Source: Caulochytrium protostelioides (lineage: Eukaryota > Chytridiomycota > Caulochytriomycetes > Caulochytriales > Caulochytriaceae). Taken from it: 50,655 nucleotides of DNA. Location of the stretch: positions 1 through 50,655 of the forward strand of contig ML014247.1 of NCBI GenBank assembly GCA_003615045.1, in the 5' to 3' direction. Numbering within the stretch: position 1 is the stretch's first letter; every line of letters begins with the position of its first letter. Positions 39,054 to 49,860 of this stretch are shown here, in pieces. Made by a program: the position numbers and the translations under genes. The notes beneath the pieces were generated by a model. It searched no databases, was not told the origin of the DNA, and saw only the letters and a list, made by a program, of their open reading frames with translations.

Positions 39054-41177
39054 CTACTTTCCCAGCTTGAGCCATTTGGGCAGCTTGCGCTCCTTGGAAG
39101 CCGTGGAGGCCGTGCTCGAGTCTGGCGCATGGCGGTCCGACCCGCCGAACGCGATTCCGCTCGTTTCAGGGTGCGGGTTCCATGCCGGCGCCTCATCGTC
39201 GTCGACGTCGTCGTTGTTGTTTTTGTTATCGACGTCGGCCTCGCCACTTGCGGCGTCGGCGCTCGCCCCCGGTACCGATGCGGATGCCGATGCGGATGCC
39301 GATGCGGATGCCGACGCTGATGTCGGAAACGGCACCAGTTGGCCGCGGACTTCAGGACGAAAGAAGCCGGTCCCCACGGGCGCAGCGGGGTCGGGGCGCA
39401 CCGCGCCCGTCGCGGTGCCGTCCCAGGCTAGCAGAACGTAGCTAGCGGGCGCAAGGCCGAGCGCGTACAGCGAGTCGGATGCGTGCCGCGCGAGCGTCCG
39501 CATTGGCGGTGCGACATAGAGCCGCAGGGTCGCGGCGGGCGACTGCAGCGGCGGCTGCACGTACTGGTCCACGAGGGCGTACACGGCCGCCATGCGCTCG
39601 GAGGAGAGGAACTGCGCCTCGATCACGGACCGGTCCGGCAGTCGGATCCGCAGCACCGTCTTTGGGTACCGCTGGGCCTTGAGGGCGGCCTCGCGCTCAC
39701 GCAGGGCGCGAGTCATGAGTGGGCGGTTGTCGGTTTGCTGCCGCCTAGCCGCGAGGCTGCCCATGAGCGCCTTGACCTCGGTGGACGAGAGTGTAAAGAA
39801 GTCGGGCGGGAGCACAATCCGCGACGCGAGTGGCGGGCCGCTGGTGTCAGGCGGCGGCAGGAGCAGCCGCACCCCGCGGTCCGGAAGCGTCAACGGCGCG
39901 TTGGAGACGGCGGTCGCAGCGGTCGAGTCGTCGTCGACGTCAACCTCCATACGTGAAACGGTATCTGAAACGGCCACAGGAGCCACGGGATCTACAGGAG
40001 CTGCAGGAGCTGCAGGCGCTGCTAGAGCCGGAGAAACTGTAGGAGCTGCTGAAACTGTAGGAGCTGCTGAAGACAATACAGTCGTGGGGACTGTCAGGGT
40101 GGGCGCTGACGGTATGAAGGCCGTGGCATCGAGCTGATCCAAGGTCGACCGCATCGACGTCAGAGAAACGTCAGCGTAGCGATGCAGCACGCGCAGCAAG
40201 CCGCGGCGGCCGCCGGGCCCCACGCCATCGAACCCGACATCGGCGAGCGTCGTCGACGCGAGCGCCTCAACGGTACCGATCTCACGGTTCGCGACGATGC
40301 ACACAGGCGTCATGTACGTCGCGGCCGGCGCGTGCGTCGCGTTGGCAATCTTGGAGAAGAACCGCTTGACGCTGCCGCCGCCGCCGCCGCCGCCGCCGCT
40401 CTCGGCCCGCACCGACGTGTCGGCCACCGCGTCGGGCGCGGATCCGTTGCCACCGCCCAGTGTCTGGCCGCCGCTGCCGCCGCCACGGCTCGAAGCGGGC
40501 GGATAGCCTTCGCGTCGCGTGAGGTTGAGCCGTGTTGCGGCCGAGTCGGAGGCGGCCTCCGCCTGCCGCAGGACGGCCCACAGCGTCGCGTTCGCGGTGG
40601 TCTCGACCGTGAGGCGCGGGAAGTCGCTGGCCTGCACGGCGATGGTCACGGGCCGGCCGGCGCCCGGAGCGGCGGCCGGCGTCAGCGTCGTGGTGGTAGG
40701 GGTGGGGGCCGCCGCGGGCGTGAGCGGCGGTGCCGTTGCCGCTGCGAGTGATGCCGTCGATCCTGCGACGGCGGTGGTGGGCGATGCCGGAGCGCCTGCA
40801 TGGTGGGACGTCGACGCGAGGGCCGCCGTGGATGCCGATGCCGAAGCCGATGACGATGCCGAGACTGATGCCGAGACCGAGACCGAGGCCGACGCCGATG
40901 CCATACGGGGCGCGGGCGAGCCGCTGGCCGGCGCGAGGATCAGCTTGCTCTTGGGCGCGATCTGGGCAAAGCGTACGGAGAGCGAGGGCTGCAAGGGCGC
41001 CGCGTGGCGGCGGTGCTGCAGACCCCCCAGGGAGAGCTGCCACCGGAGCGGGTCCCCGAGCGCCAGAGCCGCACAGGCCTGCCGCGTGATCTCGGCGATG
41101 GTCATGGACGGCGTCGTCTTGATCGTCGTCTTCTGGTACGGCGCATTCAGCACCTCCACGAGCACGTGCGACGCCAT
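39054..41177 (-). CDS. TUG/ASPSCR1-like UBX-domain protein
   Basis: 707 aa from ATG 41177; an open 22-codon extension upstream has no ATG. The N-terminal TUG ubiquitin-like domain is clear (about residues 1-75: SHVLVEVLNAPYQKTTIKTT, then a WQLSLGGLQHRR-like strand, then SKLILAP). A second ubiquitin-like region follows an Ala/Ser/Asp-rich linker (about 180-330, with VTIAVQASDFPRLTVET and ANREIGTVEALASTTLADVGF). A UBX domain lies at about 490-590 (KTVLRIRLPDRSVIEAQFLS...VYALVDQYV..., then SDSLYALGLAPASYVLLAWDG). Family members bind the AAA ATPase p97/Cdc48 and disassemble its hexamers; mammalian TUG also tethers GLUT4 vesicles. The tail holds an ASASAS hexamer repeat. The nearest fungal relative would be Ubx4. 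Cargo is unknown. Confidence 0.85.
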   Translation of the reverse strand: MASHVLVEVLNAPYQKTTIKTTPSMTIAEITRQACAALALGDPLRWQLSLGGLQHRRHAAPLQPSLSVRFAQIAPKSKLILAPASGSPAPRMASASASVSVSASVSASSSASASASTAALASTSHHAGAPASPTTAVAGSTASLAAATAPPLTPAAAPTPTTTTLTPAAAPGAGRPVTIAVQASDFPRLTVETTANATLWAVLRQAEAASDSAATRLNLTRREGYPPASSRGGGSGGQTLGGGNGSAPDAVADTSVRAESGGGGGGGGSVKRFFSKIANATHAPAATYMTPVCIVANREIGTVEALASTTLADVGFDGVGPGGRRGLLRVLHRYADVSLTSMRSTLDQLDATAFIPSAPTLTVPTTVLSSAAPTVSAAPTVSPALAAPAAPAAPVDPVAPVAVSDTVSRMEVDVDDDSTAATAVSNAPLTLPDRGVRLLLPPPDTSGPPLASRIVLPPDFFTLSSTEVKALMGSLAARRQQTDNRPLMTRALREREAALKAQRYPKTVLRIRLPDRSVIEAQFLSSERMAAVYALVDQYVQPPLQSPAATLRLYVAPPMRTLARHASDSLYALGLAPASYVLLAWDGTATGAVRPDPAAPVGTGFFRPEVRGQLVPFPTSASASASASASASASVPGASADAASGEADVDNKNNNDDVDDDEAPAWNPHPETSGIAFGGSDRHAPDSSTASTASKERKLPKWLKLGK
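39277..39324 (-). repeat. Hexamer repeat (GATGCS)n encoding Ala-Ser in TUG-like gene
   Basis: GATGCG and GATGCC alternate for six units, then two degenerate ones. It encodes an Ala-Ser run between the UBX domain and the C-terminus. It resembles the NST1 hexamer at 34835. Confidence 0.9.
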
Positions 41178-41584
41178 CGCGGCGGTGCTGGATGCGTGGG
41201 TCGAGCGGGAAACGCGGGTGGCGCGAGTCGAGAGGATCGCCAATGGAGCGTGGCGGTCGCGTGGCCGACGGCGGCAGGAAGGAAAGCGCGCTTCAGAGGA
41301 CCTGCCCGTGTGCAGGACGCGTGTCGTGCGATAGCGCGACCGGAGGCGGTTCTCGAGATCGGCACGCAGAAGACATCGGTTTCGACGTATGGAGAGTCCT
41401 GGCCTTCATGAGCCTCACCGACGCGCGGACGGCTGGGTCCTGCGTGTCACTTCGCGCTACGCAGCAGCCCCGCCGGGCTGGGGCCCACCTTGGGGAACGC
41501 TTCGCCGGGGTTTGCTGCGCCACACTCGCCGTGCGCTCGCTGTCTCGCTCTCGCTTCGACGATTAATTGCTGATCTTCTCTTAG
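41178..41584. other. Intergenic, promoter side of TUG-like gene
   Basis: About 400 bp between the carrier stop and the TUG-like start. No gene; a clear TATA box was not found. Confidence 0.5.
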
Positions 41585-43168
41585 TTATACGTGGAGCTGC
41601 CGCTTGAACAGCTCATAGGACCAGAAACTCACGGCAAACATGGGCGCCACTTTGAGGTATCCGATGGTCAGACCGACAAAGAAGCCGCGGAAGCCCTTCG
41701 TCTGCCAAATGAGCCGCGTCGTCTCGACCATCGACAGCCGCGTCGCAGTCTGCGGAGCGACCGGCAAGGAGGTCGCCGGTCTGGCGGCGGAAGGTATGGA
41801 AGCCGACAGTTGGGAGGCGGATGACATCGGGACGGATGGCATGCGGCCTGCTGCGGGCATCGGGCCTGGGGACGCCGTCGCAGCCTGCTGGACCTGCATC
41901 GTGCGGCGCACAATCTCCAGCGGATAAGCACTCGTCTGAGCGAGGGCGCCCGACAAGGCCCCGGCAGCCAGGTAGCTCCAGGTGCGCATCTCGGGCGCGG
42001 CGCCGTCGCGCGCGACGGCGTCGTAGTTGACGAGCGTCCAGCCCTGCCCGTGCGTCTGCAGCCACTGCTTGATCGTCTCGTACGTGAGGAACGACACGCC
42101 CGCGTACGGGAGCATGCCCAGCACGGTCGGCACGAAGCCGCGGTAGAAGTTGGAGCAGCGCAGGAGCCGCGAGACGGCGGCGCCGCCGATGCCGTGCGGA
42201 TCGGCGGCGGCGCGGGCGCCGAGCGCACTCGGCTCGCGGTAGATCTGGCGGATCATGGCCTGCAGGCCCTGCGGGTGGGGCGGCGGCGCCGGCAGCCCGC
42301 TAGGCCGCGCCGCCGGCAGGGCGACGGCGCCCTGCCGGTGGCGCACCTCAACTGCGAGTCGAACGCGGATGAGGTCCAGCGGATACGTGCAGAACACCGA
42401 CGAGACGCCGGCCATCGAGCCCGCGAGTAGGCGGCGCCACGGCGTCTCGTCCTCCGCGCGCGGCATCAGGATGAACTTGAACTGCTCGTACGCCATGAAC
42501 TTGATCGCCGCGTACGGATAGATGCGCAGCAGTGTCGCCGAGTGGCCCTGGAAGAGGCCGCGGAACCCGTCGGTGACGAGGATCTCGCGCCACGCGCGGA
42601 ACAAGCCCAGCAGGGAGCCCGCGTACTTGGCATACTGCGGGTTCGCGGTCTGGAAGAGGATTTTGACGCGGTCGAGGGGGGCGATCGCCGTCTTGGCGAC
42701 GCAGCCTGAGAGCCCGCCGGCGACAAACGTCTTGAACGCATACGTCAGGTTCTGCTGTGGCCGTGGCTCCGCGGCATGGGGTGGCGACGGCGACAAAGCT
42801 AGCGCAGGCGAAGCGACGAGTGATGAGGCGCCAGCGAGTGGCGCAGGCCGAGGCGTCACGAATGCTGCGGATGTCGACGGCGGAGACAACGCGGCAAAGC
42901 CGGCGCTGTGCATGGCGTCCGACGCCGTGGCCGCTGGAACGGCGAGCGGCAGGTCGGCGCCAGCGCCGGCGCCGGCGCCGGAGGCGGCGCGGATGGGCGC
43001 GGCGGCGCTCGGAGCCCCTGGCGGCGTCGCTGGCTGCGGTGGCACGGAGGCAGGACTCCCTAGCCGCGGCAGGAAGGAGCGGTATGCGACGGGCACGTGG
43101 AGCGGCGAGTCGTCCACGTGGACCCGCGGAATCGTTTCCACGTGGTCCGCGGTCGACGGCGGGCGCAT
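41585..43168 (-). CDS. LEU5: Mitochondrial carrier, LEU5/SLC25A16-like (probable CoA or related cofactor carrier)
   Basis: 527 aa from ATG 43168. The frame is open 92 codons further upstream without an ATG, and that extension (FANWHEKADPPTSFHSLPDD...) looks protein-like, so an upstream exon with the real start is possible. A Pro/Ala-rich leader of about 130 aa precedes three mitochondrial-carrier repeats. Their signatures are PLDRVKILFQ (repeat 1, after FKTFVAGGLSGCVAKTAIA), PLDLIRVRL (repeat 2, after LLAGSMAGVSSVFCTY), and PLEIVRRTMQVQ (repeat 3, after AGALSGALAQTSAY). FYRGFVPTVLGMLPYAGVSF and GYLKVAP close the repeats. The overall best family fit is yeast Leu5 and human SLC25A16/SLC25A42, inner-membrane carriers for coenzyme A. 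Long insertions lie between helices. The exact substrate cannot be read from the sequence. Confidence 0.85.
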   Translation of the reverse strand: MRPPSTADHVETIPRVHVDDSPLHVPVAYRSFLPRLGSPASVPPQPATPPGAPSAAAPIRAASGAGAGAGADLPLAVPAATASDAMHSAGFAALSPPSTSAAFVTPRPAPLAGASSLVASPALALSPSPPHAAEPRPQQNLTYAFKTFVAGGLSGCVAKTAIAPLDRVKILFQTANPQYAKYAGSLLGLFRAWREILVTDGFRGLFQGHSATLLRIYPYAAIKFMAYEQFKFILMPRAEDETPWRRLLAGSMAGVSSVFCTYPLDLIRVRLAVEVRHRQGAVALPAARPSGLPAPPPHPQGLQAMIRQIYREPSALGARAAADPHGIGGAAVSRLLRCSNFYRGFVPTVLGMLPYAGVSFLTYETIKQWLQTHGQGWTLVNYDAVARDGAAPEMRTWSYLAAGALSGALAQTSAYPLEIVRRTMQVQQAATASPGPMPAAGRMPSVPMSSASQLSASIPSAARPATSLPVAPQTATRLSMVETTRLIWQTKGFRGFFVGLTIGYLKVAPMFAVSFWSYELFKRQLHV

Positions 43169-44177
43169 TCCCTCGAGCGGCGAGAACGGCGGTCGCTTGA
43201 TCGACACGTGATCGTCAGGCAGCGAATGAAAGCTCGTCGGTGGGTCAGCCTTCTCGTGCCAGTTGGCAAAGGAGTGAGTGTGCAAGCGCGTGGTCGCCGT
43301 CGGTGAGGAGCCGGAAGCAGCGACGGGCCAGGCGGAGTTAGCCGCAGCGGGCCACGGGGCGCAAGGGCCGATGCGCAAGGGCTCGCCGTGAGCAGGACTG
43401 ATCACACCAACGCTGCGCCGATGCAGCCGAGGACACCCGGTCAAGGATGATGCGCACAGTCTCGCGGGAAGCCGCCGGGGTTCAATGGCATGAGGCAGCA
43501 GCGCGGTGCAGATCCGGAGAAGGCCCGTCGTGGCGGCGGCGGAGGCCGTCCGGAGGGCCGTCGCCGCTGCGGGACCTCTCTCGATCGCTCGGCGCGGCCG
43601 AGGATGCCGCCGCGCATACGACGGCGGCGGTGATCTTGCGACTTGTCATACGCGTGCCAGCACGATGCCTTCAGCGGTGCGTGCTCCCCACGCGCCGTGG
43701 CGGCCGCGGCGAGCCGCGGCTGTGGCGCCCCGCCATGGGGTTATCTCGGGGCCGGGACGCCCGGGCTCCGCCTCTCGTGGCGGCGGTGGCGGCCGCCGCC
43801 CAGGGACCCATGCGGCGGCGCGTCGCGTGACCGTCGTCCGCGTTCACGACGCCGCGGCCGCCGTCGCCGCCGTCGCCACCGGCCGCCCGCCGCATCAGCC
43901 CCGTGCCGATCCTCCGCCGCGCTCAGCGGCTCCATGGCGCGTGGCGGCGGAACCGGCGCCGGCGGCGGGCAACTCAAAATCGCCTGCGTGATGCTATTTT
44001 GATTGGGTGATCACGCGTCTTCCCAGCGCTACATCGCTGGCGATCACGTGAATTCCAGGGTGCACGGATCCTATCTTCGCTGCATCGCATATAGCGCCAT
44101 ATAACAGATAGCAGAGTGAGATGCAATGCGTTTCGTGCAGCGTTCTCCGTGAAAATTCCCAGCATTGCTATAATTCA
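43169..44177. other. Intergenic between carrier and RasGEF
   Basis: The first roughly 275 bp next to the carrier remain open in its frame and may belong to its 5' exon or leader. The rest (43445-44177) is GC-rich with no recognised gene until an AT-richer 200 bp before the RasGEF stop. Confidence 0.5.
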
Positions 44178-47100
44178 TCATGCAAGCAGCGGGTCCAGCG
44201 CATCAAGCGGCACAAACCGGCACTGGCGAAGGATGGCTGCATCTCGCGGAAACGCGTAGTCGTACTGGACATCCTGCAACGTCATCCACAGCTTGAACTG
44301 CTGCGTCAGGGTCGCGACGCGCTGGAAATCGATGCTGTTTGTCTGGCCCGGGCGCTTCGCGCACCCGAACGAGGCGGCGCCCATAGCCATCAGCGGCAGC
44401 CAGAAGGTGCCGACGAACGGGACGGCGCCGGATGCCGGCGTCGTGGGAGCTGCCGCGTCAGGCATCGTGGGTGCAGCTGCGTCCGGCGTTGCGAGCGCCG
44501 TCGGCGGACGCGACCGCGTGCTCGACCGCGACACCGGCAGATCCCGCGTCGACCGGGACGGCGACGCCGTCCGCGCCGCCGGCGGCGCCACGATCCAGTG
44601 CATCATCTCGCGGCGCAGGCGCTCGAAGCCGCGCTGCGGCGCGACGAGGTACGCCATCGCCCACAGCGCGGACCGCGTGCGGTCGGCCAGCCCATGCCAG
44701 ACCGCGCCGGGCGACGTCGCGAGCCCGATCGTGCCTTGCCGGCGGTTCGCCGCAGCGCCTCCCCCGGCGCTGGTCAGTATCGCCGTCGACGGTGCGGGCG
44801 ATGCCGCTGACGCGCGCAGCCGCGGCGTCCGGAGCAGCGCCGTCACGATCGCGAACAGCGTGCTGGCGTTTCGGTAGCGATAGCACCGCTGCGCCACGCG
44901 CACGAGTTTCTCGACTAGCCGGACGCACTCGTCGTTGCCCTCGGCGCGAGCGACGGCATCGAGGACCCACGCATGCACGCCCGCAAGCTGCATGAGCCAG
45001 CGGTCGGTGCCCGCAAAGTCAGCATGATCCGCGCACGCCGTCGTGGTCGCGAGCGGCGTCGTTGACGGCATGCCGTCGGCCCCTGCGGGCGATGCCAGGA
45101 GCCCACCGTTGCCGCCATCGCCGTTGCTGCTGCTACTGCACGGCCCTTCGAGCGCGCCGTCTCGCCGCCACCGCGCCGCCATCCGCAGCAGCTCGATCCA
45201 GTCGATCGCCTGGAACAGCGCGCGGTCGAGCAGGCAGAGCTGCTGCGCCACGATCTCGGTCCGCGCCGCGAGCAGCCACGACGGCGGCGCGGGACGGTGG
45301 CGCAGCGAATGGTGCGCGCGCAGCGACGATGTCTGCTGGAACTGCCGCTCGACCAGCGGCATGAAGGCGTTGCCGGCGAAGGGGCCCGGACCCGCGCCCG
45401 TCGGGCTCGTGGCCTCGCGCGGACCGCAGGCGCGCGTCGGACGCGCCTCGATGTTCGCGTGAGCTGCCTCGCCGTCAGCGTGATCGGCATCGCCGTCGTC
45501 ATCGCTAGCGCCAGCGGTGGCACCCGGCGACCCCTCCGGCAGCGCGGCCATCGCGCCGCCTGAGGACGACGGTGACGGCGTCGTAGCGCCGGCGGCGGCG
45601 GGTGCGCGGCCGCCAAAGAAGGAGAGACGCTGCGGGAGCCGGGAGCCGAGCCGGCGGTGCCACACGGCGCGCGGCGCGCCGGGCTCCGGCAACATCTCGC
45701 CCGCGTCCATGGCGGCGCCGGCCGTGTCTGGGGTCGACGTCGGCGAGAGGAGCGCCGGCGAGGGCGCGGCGAGCGGCGACGGCGTCGCGCCGCGCGCTTC
45801 TTCGTGGTGCACACGGTGGCGCGGTGCGGCCGCCGTGCCGAGCGCTGGGTCGGCGGGAGCAAGCGACACGGGCCGGGTCTTGCGGGCGCCCGCGGTGTTG
45901 ATGCGCAGGTGTGGCAGCAGCCGCCGATGGCGGGGTGGGTGTGTGCCGACGGGCGCCGAGGGTGAGGGCGACGCGGCCGCGGCCGACGGCGCGGTCGCTA
46001 CGACGTCGATGCCGCGGGCGGTGGCGTCAACGGGCAGCGAAGCAGGGGAAGGAAAAGCCCGCGTCGGCGATGAGGTGCTAGAGAGGGGCGGAAGGTCGGG
46101 ATGCTCGGGAGTATGCGGATCCGCGAGCATCGGTGTCGGGGGCAGCGCGAGGGGCTGATGCCGATCATTCGAGACTGAAGCAGGGGTGGCGGCGCTGATC
46201 GCCACGGCGTCAGCGGTGGCGGCCTCGGCGTCAGGGGTGTTGGCGGCAGCGGCAGCGGCAGCGGCGGTCGCAGCCTCCATGGCGTCACGGGAGCGAAGCG
46301 CCGTCAGACGGTCCAGGCACTGCCGGTGCTCGTGGTGGACGACGGCGTCGTCTGGTGCCGACTGGAAGACGGGGTGCTGCGGCAGATACAGCGTGAGGAA
46401 CGCATCGAGATGGCCGACGAGCGACGGGTCATGCGCAAAGTCGATCGGCCAGTAGTTATGCAGCCAGTAGCCGATCAGATGGATCCCGAGGGCGAGCCGT
46501 TCATACGTAGCGAGGGCGGCGGCGTCAAGGCGGGCCATGTCGGCACGGTCCACGTGGTCCAGCACGCGGCGCAAGTGCCGCATCACCAGCCGCGCAACGC
46601 GCAGTGGCGACGTGAACTGTCGAAACCCAAGAAAAAACATCTCCACAAACGTCTGGCTGTCGCGTTCGAACAGCGCGAGCACCGCGCCCTCGAGGGTCGC
46701 CGCCGAGACGTATCGGCCTTGCGATGCCGGCGCCGGGGGCCACCGCAGCGTCTCACGCAGGTCGGGGAATGCGACCAACAGCTGCTCCAGCGGCGTCATC
46801 GCTTGCATAAACGCCGTCACCAACTGCGGATGTCGGCCCATCGGAGGGCCGCCGCCCTGGGGTGACGACGGCGACCGCAGCTGCGGCGTCAACGCCGACG
46901 CCGGCGTGCCGGCCACCGTGGTCAAGGACGATGCTGTGGCCGCCGGCATGTCCCAGCCAAACATGCGGCTCAAGACTGCCATCTGCGCTGCGGTCGCTGC
47001 GAGTTCCGGCGACGCTGTTATGGCGCGCGGGCCCGCGTGCCGCGGGAAATGGTAGAAGGACCGCCGCACAGGATCCGTCGTGCCGTCGACGGGCGACGGC

Positions 47101-48679
47101 AGGGCATCCGTCTGGTTGCCGTGACCATCAGCGTCGTCCCCGGCAGCTGCGGCGTCATCTGCAGCGTCGACGGCGCCATCGAATGCAGCCGCGATTTTAG
47201 CGTCGACAGCGGCGAGGTTAGGCTCGTCGAGACCGGAAGACGACGAGGACGACTGCGGCATCAAGGAGGGCATCGCCGGCCGGCGCGCCATCAATTCGGT
47301 ATCATGATCGTCATCCGCAACCCATCGCGGCGGCGGCGGCAGCGCCGTCGCGTCGGTCGGCCTCGGCGGCGATAAAGGGGGGCGAACACAGGTCTCGTAC
47401 ATGGCAGGCTCGGCGGCGGGGGCAACTATGTTCTCGAGGCGCGTCTCAACCGCGAAGGGCACGACCGCCGGCGCGATGCGTCTGCTGTTCGCATCCGGCG
47501 CGTCCCACACAAAGGGAAGGTCGGTTTTCCCGACGGCAGCTTCATGACCGTCGGCACCCGCGGCCGTGGCCGCGTCGTCGTTCCTCCCATCGCGGGCACT
47601 CGATACGCGGGTGAGGACTGTGGTTGCCGACGAGGCTGACGAGACCGACGAGGCGCGCGAACGCCGCTTCGCCAAGGCATCCGCAGCGGCACCGTAGCCG
47701 TCAGTGTTGTCAAGGCCTTCGCCGTTGCCGACGCCGCTACCGACGCGACTATCGGTGACGCCATGATCGCCGTCGTCGCCGTCGTCCGGCCCGGGCGTCC
47801 TCACCAAAGACCGTCGAGCCGACGCGTCGCTGGGGAAAAGATACGCATCCAGCAGTCGTAGCTCGTCCGTATCGTCGATGGTGCGGTCCCAGCTCGTCGG
47901 CGGCTGCCAGACCCGGCCCGGCGAGGGCGGCGCGTCTATCAGCGGCATGCGGCTGGCCATGCGAGCATCCGGATCCGGTCGATGCGGCGACCGCGGGGGG
48001 CGTGACGGCGGCGGCGCGGAGGCGCGCCGACGCATGGAGCTGGCGCGGCTCGCGGACACGCTGCCGCCGCGAGGGAACGCTGCCATGGGCGACGACGCGG
48101 CGGCCGTGGCCTCCAGCGTGGTCGCCGGCGCGCCATGCACCGACTTTCCCCAGAACGACCGCATGAGCTGCACCATGGAAATCAGGCAGAATCGCAACGG
48201 AACGGTGAGTCGCGCGCGAGCAGGAACTTCGATCGTCGAAAGCGATTTAAGCACCTTACCTTGGGGTGCGGCCAGAAGGAATGGGGCGTCGTGGGATCGG
48301 CCGCCGCCGCGGCCGGGGCGGCGCCCGGGCGGCCCGGCGAGCGAGTAAAAACGCCGGCGGGCGGTAGCCGCATGGTGCCGGCAACGGAGCGGATCCGCTG
48401 CCGTGCCGTAGGCTTCGCCGATGAACGCGGTTGCGGCCGCAGAGTCGCGGCTTGCCGCCGCGGCGAGGCCGCGGGCAGCATGGGCACGGCGACGCCACCG
48501 TCAGACCTGGCCCATGGAGTCTGCGGCGGCGGCGACCCGGGCTTCGTCGGCGTCACGAGGATCACACTGTGCGAAAGGGTCGTGGTCATGAATGCGAGCG
48601 TGGAGACGTGCGCCGCGTCGGCCGGAGTGGCGGCGACAGGCCGGGCGGCGGGAGCGCCACGGCGCCATGGCGAGGTCAT
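44178..48679 (-). CDS. Ras guanine-nucleotide exchange factor (RasGEF_N + RasGEF/CDC25), probably two exons
   Basis: The main exon is 48167-44178. A RasGEF_N domain lies at about 46840-46290 (LVTAFMQAMTPLEQLLVAFP, YVSAATLEGAVLALFERDSQ, FRQFTSPLRVARLVMRHLR, HLIGYWLHNYWPIDF). A catalytic CDC25 domain lies at about 45390-44190. It contains EIVAQQLCLLDRALFQAI, ECVRLVEKLVRVAQRCYRYR and NASTLFAIVTALLRTPRLR, then PFVGTFWLPLM and SIDFQRVATLTQQFKLWM. The catalytic domain carries Ala/Ser-rich inserts. Upstream, a frame from ATG 48679 ends FWPHPK at a GTAAGG donor (48259) and joins in phase 0 to CTC at 48167, after GTGCAG, giving about 1469 aa. If unspliced, the first ATG of the main exon is 48179 (MVQLMRSFWG). 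RasGEFs load GTP on Ras-type GTPases. The target is unknown. Confidence 0.82.
48168..48259 (-). other. Predicted 5' intron of RasGEF gene
   Basis: 92 bp, donor GTAAGG, acceptor GTGCAG, phase 0 on both sides. The upstream frame (48679-48260) is Ala/Pro/Thr-rich like the main exon. Conserved homology does not fix it, so it is tentative. Confidence 0.5.
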
Positions 48680-49680
48680 GCCCAGCAGCCGTGCCGATCG
48701 GTCGTCGTCGTCAAGGATTCCAAGGAGAGCGCGGCGCGGCGTCGACACGCCATAGGACTCAGCGCGGGCTTGGCCAGACCGAAATAATGATGGATGGAAC
48801 AAACAATGGCCGCCAGCGGGGAGGTCGTTCTACGTTGCCCAGCCAATCGTTGATAGTGCTATGATCGTCACCGTCGTCAATTTGTCTCGTAGGCGTCTCT
48901 TGCCACATGCCCATATCTTTCCATGAAGCGCAGCACCGGCGGTGGTCGCCGGCCCACAGTTCCCAGGGCGTCGGCGTTTGCTCATTTGTTTAGTTGTGTT
49001 CGCCTCTCTGGCGACGCGACGCGTAGAGGCACCACTGCCGGGATGTTGTGATAGCCGTCGCCGTGGCCGTCATTGCTGTCGCCATCATCGCCGCCGCTGT
49101 CGCCCCTCTCGCCCTCGTGCTCGCTATCATGGCTGAGGCGCTGGTTCGTCATGTTTGTTGCGGTCGTGGCGAACGTCGTACGAAACTGCACACGCCCTTC
49201 CAGCTCTCCGGACGCTGTCGCTGACGCCCGGGGCGGCGGTGATCGCCGAGTCCGCTGTCGCGCGAGGAGGGCGACGGAACGAACGGCGATCTGGCCCCGG
49301 CTGGCCTTCCGTCCGGCCTTCGGCCCGCGCCGCCTTCGCCGACTTTTTGCTGCCTTCGGCAGGTGCTGGTGCCAACGCTGCCTCGCCTCGCCACGCTGCA
49401 TCGACCAGCCGCCATGTCGGCTGGGCGGGGCGGTCCCTACGGCTGGCGTCGATCCTAGCTGAACTGACGCCCACGGGGCGGACATGCCAGGCCATCCTCT
49501 CGGTACATCCGACTGAACGACGACTTGCCGGTCGGACGGATCGTCGTGGACATCGCGCCCGCTGTTCGTCCATTTGCATCACCCCATGTTGTGATGCATG
49601 GTGCCGGTGCGCGCTTATTGCGCTTCTGTCATCTGGTGATGCCAATGGTGGGCACAATAAGCCTTTTTTTTTTAAAACGC
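48680..49680. other. Intergenic upstream of RasGEF, no recognised gene
   Basis: The frame of the predicted RasGEF first exon stays open another 41 codons (GVSTPRRALLGILDDDD...) without an ATG, so the true start could be in a further exon. The remaining sequence to 49680 has overlapping open frames on both strands without domains. Confidence 0.5.
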
Positions 49681-49756
49681 GCTCATATATATAGACCCGG
49701 GACGTGCTCAGATATATAGGCCCTTCCTTTTGTTTAACGCGGTCGTATATAAAGGC
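49681..49756. repeat. Three TATATA-containing short repeats flanking Fanzor copy 2
   Basis: GCTCATATATATAGACCC, GCTCAGATATATAGGCCC and a related GTATATAAAGGCTC lie within 76 bp, the first two 26 bp apart. They are immediately beyond the conserved 3' motif of Fanzor copy 2. Each contains a TATA-like hexamer reading in the plus direction. Confidence 0.7.
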
Positions 49757-49860
49757 TCATCCTGGCACCTCACGCGCACGCCATGCCCGCGGTGGTGCCC
49801 TGGGGGTTCCCCACAGAGGCAGTGGCGCATTTTGGTTCAGTGTCGGATGAGCTTGCCAAC
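49722..49860 (-). ncRNA. Candidate guide (omega) RNA region of Fanzor copy 2
   Basis: Read on the minus strand, this holds the same landmarks as the 3' flank of copy 1: CATCCGACACTGAACC over the stop codon, a hairpin at 49821-49796, GCGGGCATGG, and TACGACCGCGTTAAAC ending in AGGAAGGG. The hairpin is UGCC...GGCA outside and UGGGG/CCCCA inside with an AAC loop. Its inner stem differs in sequence from that of copy 1, but the outer pairing is the same. The spacing from stop to second motif is 89 nt here against 62 nt in copy 1. A structured 3' RNA is inferred; expression is unknown. Confidence 0.5.
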
